Of a DNA stretch of 18,495 bases, positions 1 through 7,053 are shown piece after piece (within the stretch, counting starts at the first letter, position 1; each line of letters opens with the position of its first letter). Source of the DNA: an uncultured Desulfobacterales bacterium (GTDB lineage: Bacteria > Desulfobacterota > Desulfobacteria > Desulfobacterales > JAFDCJ01); contig CALZJV010000187.1 in assembly GCA_945787595.1 (NCBI GenBank), positions 1 to 18,495 on the forward strand, in the 5' to 3' direction. Position numbers and translations under genes: made by a program. Below the pieces are notes generated by a model. It ran no database searches. It saw nothing but the letters and a program-made list of their open reading frames with translations, and was not told the origin of the DNA.

Positions 1-354
1 TTTTCATAATCCTCTTCGGTTAATTAATGTAAAAACCGCAAGCCCTTTCTCATTGATTAAAGACTTATTGTTATTCCTTTATCGCTTTGAACTGATACAA
101 CGATGTGCGTTTTCCCGATGTAATTTGATACGGGGTGAGGTTGTATTTCATAGCCTTGATAATATCGTTTGATACTATCAATAAATCCCGGGTATTTCAG
201 ATCCTTTTGACAACCTATTGTCCGACGACCCAAAAAAGATTTTGTAAAATTTGACCTATCTTTACGAGCTGTCCGTCTAACAAATTAGAAAGCAACTCTA
301 TCAGTAACCTATACTCAATTTAGGTGAAAACCCAATCATGACGGGAGGGACATT
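1..354. other. Non-coding leader region before the first gene
   Basis: There is no open frame of convincing coding character on either strand here. The stretch is AT-rich and repeats the word TTTGATAC near 125 and 169. Two TTGAC-type words (207-212 and 252-257) could be -35 boxes, but neither has a good -10 at the right spacing. The most specific signal is the TCTAA/TTAGA inverted repeat at 277-290, listed separately. It probably carries the promoter of the gene starting at 355. Confidence 0.4.
272..292 (+). promoter_or_regulatory. Candidate operator: GTCCGTCTAA-N4-TTAGAAA
   Basis: An inverted repeat TCTAA (277-281) and TTAGA (286-290) is preceded by GTCCG. The same arrangement, GTCCGTCTAA followed by TTAGAAA, recurs at 13751-13772 upstream of the glycine-zipper lipoprotein gene. 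The sites lie about 65 and 30 bases before their start codons. A shared regulator for two exported-protein genes is an inference; the shared sequence is seen directly. Confidence 0.35.
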
Positions 355-1203
355 ATGCGCACAATGACGAGGATCCAATCCGGAAGGAACCGGCGACAGC
401 AGCTTACGTGCGGCCTGGGACTCTTTCTAACCGTTTTTATTATCACCAGGGGGGACGTTTTAGCGGCGGCAAATACATCCCCCACCATCCGGCTTTTTCC
501 GACCACAGTCGTCGAAAATATCAAGCAGACCGGTGAGGCTGCCAAGGCCATGGAGGCAGATCTTCAGGGAGTGATTGATCGTCTGAATCAGCAGGAAGAA
601 CTCTACACGGCCAGCAAATGCGAAGGAGCAGAAGCGGAGCCGGGCTGCAGCGAGATCGCCGGCCAGCTCAGTCAAACTTACCTGGAAATGCTGGATCTGA
701 TGGAAGCACGCTTGCCGGGTATGGAGGATTCCGTCAGGACCACCGGTGCCAGCCTGGAAAAACGCATCCGCAAGGAACTCGGACACAAAACGACACCAAG
801 GGGACTGCAAAAGCTGCTTGAAAGAACACCTCAAAAACCGGCCGAAGCCCCTCGCTACAAACGACCTTCGAGAAAATTAAGCGAAAAATTCAGACAATAT
901 TACAACCTTGTGGCGATGAAACCGACAGCGGATTCAAGCGGCTCCCTTGCCGCGGTAGCGGCTGAAATATACCTTGATACCCAGGAAGTTCAGGATCTGA
1001 TTGCACTGACCCGCGATGAAATCAGCCGCGCCAAGCTCATGATCGATCTCGACCAGGCCTACGGCATCATCACGCCGGAAATGTTTGAGATGGTCGCCCA
1101 GGTGAAGACGATTTTATTTGGGGAAACCGGTGAGGCGGGCGGTATCCCGGGACCCCCGCCGGGAAGCACCCAGGCAGAATATCAAAGTCCTCTGGAACAG
1201 TAG
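355..1203 (+). CDS. Secreted, mostly helical protein of unknown function
   Basis: I do not recognise a family. The 282-residue product starts with a basic n-region (RIQSGRNRRQQ), a hydrophobic core around residues 18-31 and a likely signal peptidase site near LAA-ANTS (about 37-40), so it should be exported to the periplasm. The mature part is rich in Glu, Lys, Leu and Gln, predicted largely helical, with two cysteines (89, 98) close enough for a disulfide and a Pro/Gly-rich tail after residue 262. The start is well supported: GGGAGGG ends about five bases before the ATG at 355; Met4 is an alternative. It opens the + strand run of envelope genes and has a candidate operator upstream. There is no truncation. 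The function is unknown; a structural or adaptor role in the envelope would be a guess. Confidence 0.8.
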   Translation: MRTMTRIQSGRNRRQQLTCGLGLFLTVFIITRGDVLAAANTSPTIRLFPTTVVENIKQTGEAAKAMEADLQGVIDRLNQQEELYTASKCEGAEAEPGCSEIAGQLSQTYLEMLDLMEARLPGMEDSVRTTGASLEKRIRKELGHKTTPRGLQKLLERTPQKPAEAPRYKRPSRKLSEKFRQYYNLVAMKPTADSSGSLAAVAAEIYLDTQEVQDLIALTRDEISRAKLMIDLDQAYGIITPEMFEMVAQVKTILFGETGEAGGIPGPPPGSTQAEYQSPLEQ

Positions 1204-1293
1204 GGAGCTGGGGCAGTGAAATGTTACTCGTAAATAGACTCATTTGGACTTAAATTTTGATCTCATTTTTGTTCCGACTTGCAGAAGGGTTCA

Positions 1294-1353
1294 GATTTCA
1301 GGTGTCAGCCCAGCCGCCGGCCAAAAAAACGGCCGGTCTGATCGAAGAAGAAA
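1294..1353 (+). repeat. Hairpin-core repeat, copy 1
   Basis: Two heptads (ATTTCAG, GTGTCAG) run straight into a core with a 6-bp perfect stem CCGGCC (1317-1322) / GGCCGG (1331-1336) around an A7C loop, then GTCTGATCGAAGAAGAAA. The core is nearly identical to 13342-13386: 42 bases match without a gap across the heptad and core, with two substitutions in the last 14. There is no T-run after the stem, so it is not a classical terminator. Confidence 0.85.
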
Positions 1354-1381
1354 ACTTAACGGCATAAATATACAATTTTCT

Positions 1382-1444
1382 GACAGGATCAACAGGATGG
1401 ACAGGATAAATATACTAAACCAAAAAAATCCTGTAAATCCTGTC
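1382..1444. repeat. ACAGGAT short-period inverted repeat
   Basis: Three ACAGGAT units spaced 9 bases apart (1382-1408) face two ATCCTGT units (1428-1444) across a 19-base AT-rich spacer, so the region can fold as a long hairpin. Units of this sequence are common in intergenic DNA of many bacteria, which is general knowledge and not tested here. Confidence 0.8.
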
Positions 1445-1461
1445 TAAATAAATGAAGTTTC

Positions 1462-1524
1462 ATATGAGGTGTCAGGACGGAAGCGGCAGGGTATTGAATC
1501 CTGACACCTGACACCCGAAACCAT
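1462..1524. repeat. TGTCAGG inverted repeat pair
   Basis: GGTGTCAGGA (1468-1477) is mirrored by TCCTGACACCTGACACC (1499-1515), and the ATATG/CATAT ends outside them also pair. The spacer is about 21 bases. The heptad is the same type found at 13328-13341 and 1302-1308. Confidence 0.75.
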
Positions 1525-1535
1525 ATACCCGTAGA

Positions 1536-2093
1536 TTGGAATGTAATCGGGATATCAGCAAAAAATTGCTCCTAATTATGATTATTCTCGCGCTTCTGTT
1601 TTTATCGTGTGAGAATCGCAAATATCTAAAACCGGCTTGTACACTACCCTCAGGCGTAAACCTTGAAGAGGCCTTGGACCATTCCAGAAAAGACCTTGGA
1701 CATTTGGAATGTGAGCCCATGTTTGACGACTACTTTGTACGGCTCATTGATGTTGCCAAACGTGATCCGGATATGGAAAACAAACGCCGCTTCAGTGAAT
1801 TTCTGGAATGGGCCCATGATCGGGGGATCATCGATAAAATTCAGGCCCGCAGCTATTACAACCGATATTTTAACACCACGTTCATGTCACTACCGGATGA
1901 TTATAATGTTTGTTCCTCCTGTACCGAGGAAACAAAAAATAACCTTGAGAATCAAATGGAAAATGAGCTCCGCCAGAAAGAAGAGGGGCTGTTGAAAGCC
2001 TGCCGGGATAAAAGTGCCTATTACATAGCTTCGGATCAATACAATTCGATCCTGCTGTTGCTAGACGCTACCTGCACGTCGTGCCGGAATTGA
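1536..2093 (+). CDS. Cysteine-rich small lipoprotein
   Basis: No family is recognised. The 185-residue product has a KK n-region, a hydrophobic stretch LLLIMIILALLFLS and a lipobox (LFLSC), so it is predicted to be a lipoprotein anchored by the Cys near residue 26. The mature part is polar and helical, with a CSSC pair, a CTSC pair at the extreme C terminus and three further single cysteines, suggesting disulfides in an oxidising compartment. The start is uncertain. TTG at 1536 keeps the basic residues needed for export but has no SD; TTG at 1566 or ATG at 1578 would remove most of the n-region. It sits between two repeat clusters, so co-transcription with its neighbours is not assured. The frame itself is convincing. 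Confidence 0.7.
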   Translation: MECNRDISKKLLLIMIILALLFLSCENRKYLKPACTLPSGVNLEEALDHSRKDLGHLECEPMFDDYFVRLIDVAKRDPDMENKRRFSEFLEWAHDRGIIDKIQARSYYNRYFNTTFMSLPDDYNVCSSCTEETKNNLENQMENELRQKEEGLLKACRDKSAYYIASDQYNSILLLLDATCTSCRN

Positions 2094-2100
2094 AAAGAAA

Positions 2101-2331
2101 GTGAGCTAAAATTTAGAATGACTCAAATGAGCTAAATTTGTGGCATTCTATCAATTAAATAAGGACAGATAGAGCGTAGCGTTTCCTTAACCCTGGCCCA
2201 GACCGATCACCCGTATGTAATGCTCATAAGTTAGGTTTGCAATAACACATAGGCAATATTAATAGGCATGAACGTGTCGCGACAGGGCGGGCTTTAGACA
2301 TTTTAGGCAATTTAGTCACTTTAGTCATTCG
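2101..2331 (-). repeat. Heptad-armed element A with ~100 bp core (inverted copy)
   Basis: The outer arms are degenerate 7-8 bp repeats containing AATGACT and GCTAAAT (2101-2140) and their inverse with TTTAGTC (2293-2331). Inside, 2191-2292 is a 102-bp core. Read on the - strand it starts GCCCGCCCTG, followed shortly by GCGAC, and ends CGGTCTGGGCCAGGG. The same start, end and length occur at 8517-8616 on the + strand, while the middle of the core differs. The - strand core directly abuts its arm (TCTAAA then GCCCGC). GAGCGTAGCG lies at 2172-2181. Confidence 0.75.
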
Positions 2332-2392
2332 TTTATTCCGCTATACCAGCCTGATATAATCGGGAGGATTCATCACGGGTGCGTTAGGGGCG

Positions 2393-3001
2393 TTGTTCCT
2401 AGGAATCGTGCTGCTGTATGTATTGAATATGTCTGAGGTGTTAGCCATATCCGTATTGGATGTTCCCAGCGTTCAGCGGGTGCTTTTGTGGGCCTATGAG
2501 AACCTCAGGTTGTCTGTGGTCCCCTTTTTCTTAACGATCGTATTTTATACCGGCGCCCTGTGGCGCTTAAAACATTATCTGAAAGATCATGGTACTTCCG
2601 CGGAAAAAATTGCGCAGGCCGATCATCTTGTGGATATTTGGATCAACCTTTTTTTCGGCATCGGTGTGATCTGGACGGCCATCGGCATGCGGGGTGCCTT
2701 GCTGGAAGGGCTTGGGAACCTGAATGCTAGTTCGGCTGCCAAACTAGGGGCCTTTTCCATCCTGCAGCGGCTCGTTGACGGCGGTATTTTGCTGGCGCTT
2801 TCCACCACCATTGTCGGAGCCGTTGGCGGATATCTTTTACGTCTCGTTAAATCCCTGGCCGTTGGTACTCAGGTGAGAGCCTGCTACAACCGGCTGGCAA
2901 ATCAGCAGGCCGAGGCGGTCAACGCCGTTCTGAAATCCATTGATGAGCAACTCAACCAACTGGTGTCATACGCGGAGAAGCAACCGCCGGAACAGCGGTG
3001 A
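2393..3001 (+). CDS. MotA/TolQ/ExbB-like proton-channel family membrane protein
   Basis: The protein has about four hydrophobic segments (near residues 1-20, 41-57, 82-100 and 130-150). GIGVIWTAIGM (89-99) and GGILLALSTTIVGAVGGYLL (130-149) resemble the paired conserved helices of the MotA/TolQ/ExbB family, which form inner-membrane proton channels that energise envelope machines. At 202 residues it is near ExbB/TolQ length. The C terminus (165-202) is polar and helical. The start is odd. The TTG at 2393 has no SD at normal distance, while a strong GGGAGGA lies at 2362-2368. The open frame runs back to a stop at 2357-2359 without ATG, GTG or another TTG, so true initiation may be at ATC 2372 or ACG 2375. 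No ExbD/MotB-type gene follows; the next gene is a soluble coiled-coil protein. The family call rests on motif pattern only. Confidence 0.65.
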   Translation: MFLGIVLLYVLNMSEVLAISVLDVPSVQRVLLWAYENLRLSVVPFFLTIVFYTGALWRLKHYLKDHGTSAEKIAQADHLVDIWINLFFGIGVIWTAIGMRGALLEGLGNLNASSAAKLGAFSILQRLVDGGILLALSTTIVGAVGGYLLRLVKSLAVGTQVRACYNRLANQQAEAVNAVLKSIDEQLNQLVSYAEKQPPEQR

Positions 3002-3026
3002 CTATGCCCTTAGTCCATTTTTTCTG

Positions 3027-3038
3027 ACAACATGTTGT
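3027..3038. promoter_or_regulatory. Palindrome ACAACATGTTGT after a stop codon
   Basis: This is a perfect 12-bp palindrome preceded by TTTTTTCTG. A near copy in inverted orientation lies at 13282-13300 (GACAACTTGTTGTCAGAAAA), also within 40 bases after a stop codon. It could be a protein-binding site or a transcript-end structure. It lacks the T-tract position of a classical terminator. Confidence 0.35.
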
Positions 3039-3075
3039 AAAGAAATGAATGTTCCAGCAAATCACAAATACCATT

Positions 3076-3247
3076 GATTGAAGATTGTCGATTGAAGATT
3101 GAATATTTAAGGTCCGCCGCTCTCCGAGCTGGAAGCCGGTGGGATCAATTATTAAAAAAAAGATCATAAAAAAGGCAGAGCGAAGCGACATCCACAAATA
3201 TTCAATCTGCAATCTTCAATTTTCAATTCCGACTTGTCCGGGTTAGG
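3076..3247 (+). repeat. Armed repeat D, copy 1
   Basis: Arms of GATTGAA-type heptads (3076-3108) and their inverse (3196-3228) form an imperfect 33-bp inverted repeat that includes GATTGAATATTT. The 87-bp interior begins AAGGTCCGCC, contains GATCAATTATTA followed by an A-run and GATCA, and ends GAGCGAAGCGACATCC. The interior and right arm align with 9747-9940, which carries about 46 extra bases after CTCTCC. Confidence 0.85.
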
Positions 3248-3313
3248 AATATGGAATAAAAATGCAATTCCTTTTTTGCCGCAACGAACCACGGACGACC
3301 AGCAACGGACAAT

Positions 3314-3328
3314 GAGTGTTTTACACTC
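3314..3328 (+). promoter_or_regulatory. Small hairpin just before a ribosome binding site
   Basis: GAGTGT and ACACTC form a 6-bp perfect stem with a TTT loop. It ends six bases before the GGAG (3334-3337) that serves the ATG at 3344. It could modulate translation start or be part of the repeat-rich leader. Confidence 0.35.
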
Positions 3329-3343
3329 AAATCGGAGAAGTCT

Positions 3344-4282
3344 ATGACCCCTTTGCATCCACCACCGATGTTTTTCTTCCAGAGCGACCCGAGCCTGTTT
3401 GATGATGCGGAAATGCTGCAAACGGATGTCCCCATGGCGCCGCCGGACGTCAGACCTGCCATCGTGGAACCGGCGAACCTGAAAGCAGAGGCAAAAGTAC
3501 TTCAAAAGAAAATCGTCGCGCTCAAAGAAAAGCTTGAGGAAATGCAATCCCGGATACCAGCAGCGATGGCCGCTGCCGAACATGCATCGGCCCAGGCTAT
3601 CAAAGCGGCAAAAACGGAGGAAGATGTCCGCGACCGGGTGGCTAAAGTAAAACAGGAGCTGGCAGAAGTCTCACAAACGCTCGCTGACACCCGGCGCGAA
3701 ATTGAGGTGCGGGAATTAAATCTGGTAAAGATTTTGGAAGATATTGCCGACAAGCGCCGAGTTCGCGCAGAGTTGAAAACCCAAATTGAAAACGAAACTC
3801 AGGGTCTGACAAAAATTCGCGAAAAGATGGATCGGGCCCAGGAAACACTGGACCAAAATCATCAACCGGATCAGAAGCCCGTCAAAAAGCCACCCGGGGT
3901 AACGCCACCGCCGCAGCCTGCTCAAAAGGAGTTTACCCTCCGATTTGCTTCAGATGAGGCTCTGGAGAAGCTTATCTCAGATGGCAAAGTGAATTTTTAT
4001 GCCATTGCCGGCAAAAATGCCTGGCGTTTAAAGCTGTCCGGGGAAAGGCCGGGTTATATTGCAGCTAAATTCCCTACGCAAATTTATGAAATGGAAACCC
4101 CTACCGTTCCCATTGATTATGCTGCAGTTTTTCAGCGACAAATTGCTGTCTTCGGTCGGCACACATTGACCTGGGGGGTCACCTTGCCCGGACGAACGAC
4201 GGATTCCATTAATCTGATGGTCAAAGGCCGCAAAGGGGGCGACTTGATCATCACGGCAGACGGTGAGGTGAAGTTAAATTAA
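3344..4282 (+). CDS. Coiled-coil protein with C-terminal beta-rich domain
   Basis: No family is recognised. The 312-residue product has no signal peptide or membrane segment. Residues about 1-43 are Pro/Phe-rich. Residues about 44-175 show strong heptad patterning of Leu/Ile/Val with Lys, Glu and Arg, typical of a long coiled coil. Residues 179-201 form a Pro/Lys linker (KPVKKPPGVTPPPQPAQ), and the remaining 110 residues look like a compact beta-rich domain. The start is supported by GGAG six bases upstream. The gene ends four bases before the following lipoprotein gene, so those two are almost certainly co-translated. With the ExbB-like gene upstream it could form a channel, rod and lipoprotein set, but the lack of an export signal leaves the coiled coil in the cytoplasm unless it is exported another way. 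Confidence 0.75.
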   Translation: MTPLHPPPMFFFQSDPSLFDDAEMLQTDVPMAPPDVRPAIVEPANLKAEAKVLQKKIVALKEKLEEMQSRIPAAMAAAEHASAQAIKAAKTEEDVRDRVAKVKQELAEVSQTLADTRREIEVRELNLVKILEDIADKRRVRAELKTQIENETQGLTKIREKMDRAQETLDQNHQPDQKPVKKPPGVTPPPQPAQKEFTLRFASDEALEKLISDGKVNFYAIAGKNAWRLKLSGERPGYIAAKFPTQIYEMETPTVPIDYAAVFQRQIAVFGRHTLTWGVTLPGRTTDSINLMVKGRKGGDLIITADGEVKLN

Positions 4283-4286
4283 AGCG

Positions 4287-5876
4287 ATGGGAAATATGAA
4301 AGTTAAGATGCTGCCGGTGATTGCACTTTGCATTTGTATGGGGCTGTCGGCTTGCACGCATAATTACGCGGTGCACGATATTGATCCATGGTCGGATGCG
4401 CATTCGCTTGACAGCTGGCTGGAGGATATCCTTATTCCTTACCTAGTGCAGCAACTCGGTCGGCACCCGAGGTTTAAAGGGCAGCCCGTTTTGCTGGTCC
4501 GTATGCAGGGTGACAATGTCCAGCCTCGCATCGATGATTTGACGGACCAAATCCGGCAAAAGATCATGGACGCGCTGCTGAAACAACCGGGCCTCGATCT
4601 TTCCTGGCGACCGGCAATTCATCCCTGGAGACACCACCGCAGCCTGGAGGAAGTCTCTTGTGGAGATTTTCGCAAAATTCATTATTATGTCGGCATTGAC
4701 TCCGGGCTGACCCAGGTGGAGCGTCACCTTTATGTAAAGATACGGGCCTTGAATCTTGTCGAGCAAAAATGGATACCCGGTTTCGGCAAATCATGGCAGG
4801 GAGTGCCGACTGCAGACCAGAGAGCGGCTCTGGATCGCGAACATCCGGATGACCACCTGCGCGGCCTGCGTCCACTGCCGTTTTCCGACCGCCAGCCGGA
4901 TCTGCTGGCTGCCTACCTGGCGCGCAACTTAAGCTGTCTTATGCGGCAAGGGGAAGAAGACGATCCGGTGGTTTATGTAGAAAATGTTGCGCTGGATACC
5001 CCAAAGGTTTTCCAGACAACGCTAGAACTTATGTCAAAATACCTGGCGCGATTCCGAGAGGTCGAGGTCACCGATGATCCAACCCAGGCGAATGTCGCGG
5101 TGGTCAGCGAGATCCATGCCATCCATCAAAACCTACACCAGGTCTGGGTGGCAGCCCGTCGTCGTCAAGGGGCAAAATACCTGCCCGGTGCAGAAACCGA
5201 AGCCTACGTGCTGATCGACGCCCAAAAGCAGACAGCCGTCGCCGGCACCCATCCGCAGAATCCTGCGGAACCCCTACGCCCGTTGCAGCAGGTCAGCCCC
5301 CCTGCATTGATTTCATCATTTGGTTTGCTCACGCCGTTGAACCCGGCGTTTTGTGCAACCGATACCCCCTGGATCGCCGGTACACGGCGGGTGGAATCTC
5401 GTGAACACCTCCCCTCGGGAGGCTGTTTGGCGGTAGAAATCAGTCTTTCAACAGCGGCCCAGGTTTTTCTGGTGGGCCGCAGTGCCAACGGCGAACTGAC
5501 GACACTGTTTCCATCCGAGTGTCCGGCCTTCAAAAAGATCGATGCGTTGCTTCGACCCGGGCAGCTGTTACAGTTTCCACCGCTTTCCGACAGCGGGCAA
5601 GGAATTCTGGCGTTAGACGATTCACCCGGAATGGAAAAGGTTTACGCCATTGCCATCACAGAACAGAATCTGGCGAATCGGTTCGCATACCGTTTGGCGC
5701 AACACCAGGGCTTGTGTCGTTCGGCAAAGAGTTTTGAGAGTATGTTAACGGTCGGTTCCCCGATAAGTCCAGCTGGGCGGATTCAACACTGGCAAAAATA
5801 CTTAAACCATCTTTCTGACCGTTATCCGGAAATGGTGGAGTGGCGGCAGATCCTCTTTTGGCATGATCCGCCTTGA
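4287..5876 (+). CDS. Large lipoprotein with CsgG/LpoB-like N-terminal region and DUF4384-like C-terminal domain
   Basis: The 529-residue product has a lipoprotein signal with lipobox LSAC (Cys23). Residues about 60-110 (PVLLVRMQGDNVQPRIDD and on) follow the beta-strand then amphipathic-helix pattern seen in CsgG/FlgO/LpoB-type lipoproteins; this is a weak resemblance. Residues about 372-465 match the layout of DUF4384: a strand pair, a turn reading GELTTLFPSE, a QFPP strand and the ending PGMEKVYAIAI. DUF4384 is known to accompany caspase-type peptidases, and a second DUF4384-like domain is fused to the caspase encoded at 7054. The ATG at 4287 or at 4296 may start it; neither has an ideal SD, and coupling to the upstream gene (4-base gap) is likely. 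It is predicted in the envelope, possibly as partner or receptor of the caspases. Confidence 0.75.
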   Translation: MGNMKVKMLPVIALCICMGLSACTHNYAVHDIDPWSDAHSLDSWLEDILIPYLVQQLGRHPRFKGQPVLLVRMQGDNVQPRIDDLTDQIRQKIMDALLKQPGLDLSWRPAIHPWRHHRSLEEVSCGDFRKIHYYVGIDSGLTQVERHLYVKIRALNLVEQKWIPGFGKSWQGVPTADQRAALDREHPDDHLRGLRPLPFSDRQPDLLAAYLARNLSCLMRQGEEDDPVVYVENVALDTPKVFQTTLELMSKYLARFREVEVTDDPTQANVAVVSEIHAIHQNLHQVWVAARRRQGAKYLPGAETEAYVLIDAQKQTAVAGTHPQNPAEPLRPLQQVSPPALISSFGLLTPLNPAFCATDTPWIAGTRRVESREHLPSGGCLAVEISLSTAAQVFLVGRSANGELTTLFPSECPAFKKIDALLRPGQLLQFPPLSDSGQGILALDDSPGMEKVYAIAITEQNLANRFAYRLAQHQGLCRSAKSFESMLTVGSPISPAGRIQHWQKYLNHLSDRYPEMVEWRQILFWHDPP

Positions 5877-5966
5877 TTTCGGAGCCGCTTCGCGAAACAC
5901 AAATTTTGGTATTCATTTTCACCGCCCCGATGAAATAAGTGCAACAGAGATTTCATTGGGCAGGCA

Positions 5967-6024
5967 GAGACGCTGAGTACGCAGAGGACTTATTTTATTT
6001 TTTTCTCTGCGATCTTTGCGTCTC
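5967..6024. repeat. GACGCAGAG short-period inverted repeat
   Basis: GAGACGCTGAGTACGCAGAG (5967-5986) faces CTCTGCGATCTTTGCGTCTC (6005-6024); 16 of 20 positions pair across an 18-base T-rich spacer. GAGCGAAGCG follows at 6025-6034. This is the only clear structure between the lipoprotein gene and the transglycosylase gene, apart from three GCATAGC words at 6061-6090. Confidence 0.8.
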
Positions 6025-6115
6025 GAGCGAAGCGGGCGGTTATTGTTCACTTACCTAACCGCATAGCATAGCTTGGACCATCAGCATAGCTCAAGGTTTA
6101 AAGTGATTAATTAAA

Positions 6116-6943
6116 ATGATTCATCCTTTTAATAATCTTACTAAATTAATGATATGCCTTTTGTTGCTTGGATATGGACAGCCGGTATTCAGCGCGGTCA
6201 AAAGTATTGAGCCGGATGTTGAAGCACTTTGGGATCGCTATCTGTCCGATGAGGCCCGAAAATCCCCTGCTATCCAGTATCCCTTTGAACGCTGTTTTAA
6301 ACTGGCGTCAGCCAAATACAGCCTGCCCTTATCACTCCTTCTGGCTGTCTCTCGCGGGGAATCCAACTTTAATCCCAGAGCAAAATCAGATCGCAACTGC
6401 CATGGCTTGATGCAAATCCTATGGCCTCAAACAGCCAAACATCTGGGAATTTATCAGCTGGATGCGCTGTATGATCCGTGTACCAATATCCTTGCCGGAG
6501 CCAGATATCTCAGGGAAATGCTGGACCGCTATGACGGCAATTTACACCTGACGTTAGCGGCCTATAACTATGGACCCAATCGTATTCGCAAGAATTCCGA
6601 CTCCAGCAGCATCCCCCAGGGTGCGCAATGGTACAGCAGCTATATCTATCACCACCTGAAACATATTCTGCGCGGCGCGACCGCCTCCGCCGCGGCATCC
6701 GCATCCGGTGGACGCCTCCGATACGATCCGGGACAACGGCTTGAAATCATAACCTTTACCAAGCCCTATCGTGCAGCCGGATTCTATCAATACCTTAAAG
6801 AAAGGGCTCCCGGGCTGAATCTGGACTGGTACCGGATGGGGTTGGGTCGATATCAGGTGGTGATGCACTATACCGATAAACGAGCGCTGGAAAAGGGTAA
6901 AAGAAAATTAAGAAAAATGGGAATACGGGTGAATGGCAGGTAA
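6116..6943 (+). CDS. Secreted lytic transglycosylase (SLT family 1) with SPOR-like tail
   Basis: Lytic transglycosylases cleave the MurNAc-GlcNAc bond of peptidoglycan to form 1,6-anhydro ends. The 275-residue product has a signal peptide (hydrophobic core 8-20, probable cleavage near FSA-VKS). The SLT domain spans about 58-185: the catalytic glutamate is Glu82 in RGESNFNP, followed by GLMQI (97-101) and AAYNYGP (148-154), all family hallmarks. After an Ala/Ser linker (188-198), residues about 205-273 have the strand-helix-strand layout of a SPOR domain, which in other proteins binds denuded septal glycan; this part is an inference. No SD is evident before the ATG at 6116, so translation may be weak or the start may differ. 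It lies beside the caspase genes, fitting wall remodelling as one output of the cluster. Confidence 0.88.
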   Translation: MIHPFNNLTKLMICLLLLGYGQPVFSAVKSIEPDVEALWDRYLSDEARKSPAIQYPFERCFKLASAKYSLPLSLLLAVSRGESNFNPRAKSDRNCHGLMQILWPQTAKHLGIYQLDALYDPCTNILAGARYLREMLDRYDGNLHLTLAAYNYGPNRIRKNSDSSSIPQGAQWYSSYIYHHLKHILRGATASAAASASGGRLRYDPGQRLEIITFTKPYRAAGFYQYLKERAPGLNLDWYRMGLGRYQVVMHYTDKRALEKGKRKLRKMGIRVNGR

Positions 6944-7023
6944 CCACATAAAATTTTTTGTAAACCGAAACCGGCTTTGATTCGTCATAATAATTTAACG
7001 GAACTATATACCAAACTATGTTG

Positions 7024-7035
7024 AACCGATCGGTT
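7024..7035. promoter_or_regulatory. Palindrome AACCGATCGGTT before the metacaspase gene
   Basis: This perfect 12-bp palindrome ends 18 bases before the start codon and 7 bases before the SD (AAGGAG, 7043-7048). AAACCG words also occur at 6962-6974. The position suits an operator or a structure that affects translation. Confidence 0.4.
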
Positions 7036-7053
7036 TAGGACCAAGGAGACCTT

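Larger units (their letters stand above)
1204..1535. other. Repeat-filled intergenic region
   Basis: The 332-base gap holds no credible gene. A 67-codon frame at 1244-1447 is built almost wholly from repeat sequence. Three repeat units lie in series: the hairpin core at 1294-1353, an ACAGGAT inverted array at 1382-1444, and a TGTCAGG inverted pair at 1462-1524. No promoter for the following gene is obvious. Confidence 0.6.
3002..3343. other. Intergenic region with palindrome and repeat D1
   Basis: The gap contains a perfect palindrome (3027-3038), the armed repeat D1 (3076-3247), a degenerate CGGACNA heptad run (about 3283-3311) and a small hairpin directly before the next SD (3314-3328). 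I see no credible gene on either strand; frames read here on the - strand are repeat-derived or antisense to the next gene. Confidence 0.6.

Noticed and set aside
1317..1336. CCGGCC/GGCCGG stem considered as an intrinsic terminator
   Set aside because: The A-run is in the loop and no T-run follows on either strand; the same unit at 13350 is not right after a stop codon.
1244..1447. 67-codon + strand open frame after the first gene
   Set aside because: Its codons are formed by the hairpin-core repeat and the ACAGGAT repeat; composition (Arg/Asn/Asp runs) is not protein-like.
2101..2331. Element A considered as an insertion sequence
   Set aside because: It is only about 230 bp, has no transposase frame, and no clear target-site duplication could be identified at its ends.
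2952..3212. 86-codon - strand open frame between the ExbB-like and coiled-coil genes
   Set aside because: It is made of the inverted repeat arms of D1 (repeated Ile-Asn-Leu-Gln words) and overlaps the end of the ExbB-like gene antisense.
5967..6024. GACGCAGAG direct units considered as a CRISPR array
   Set aside because: There are only two short degenerate units in inverted orientation, with no equal-length spacers and no cas genes.
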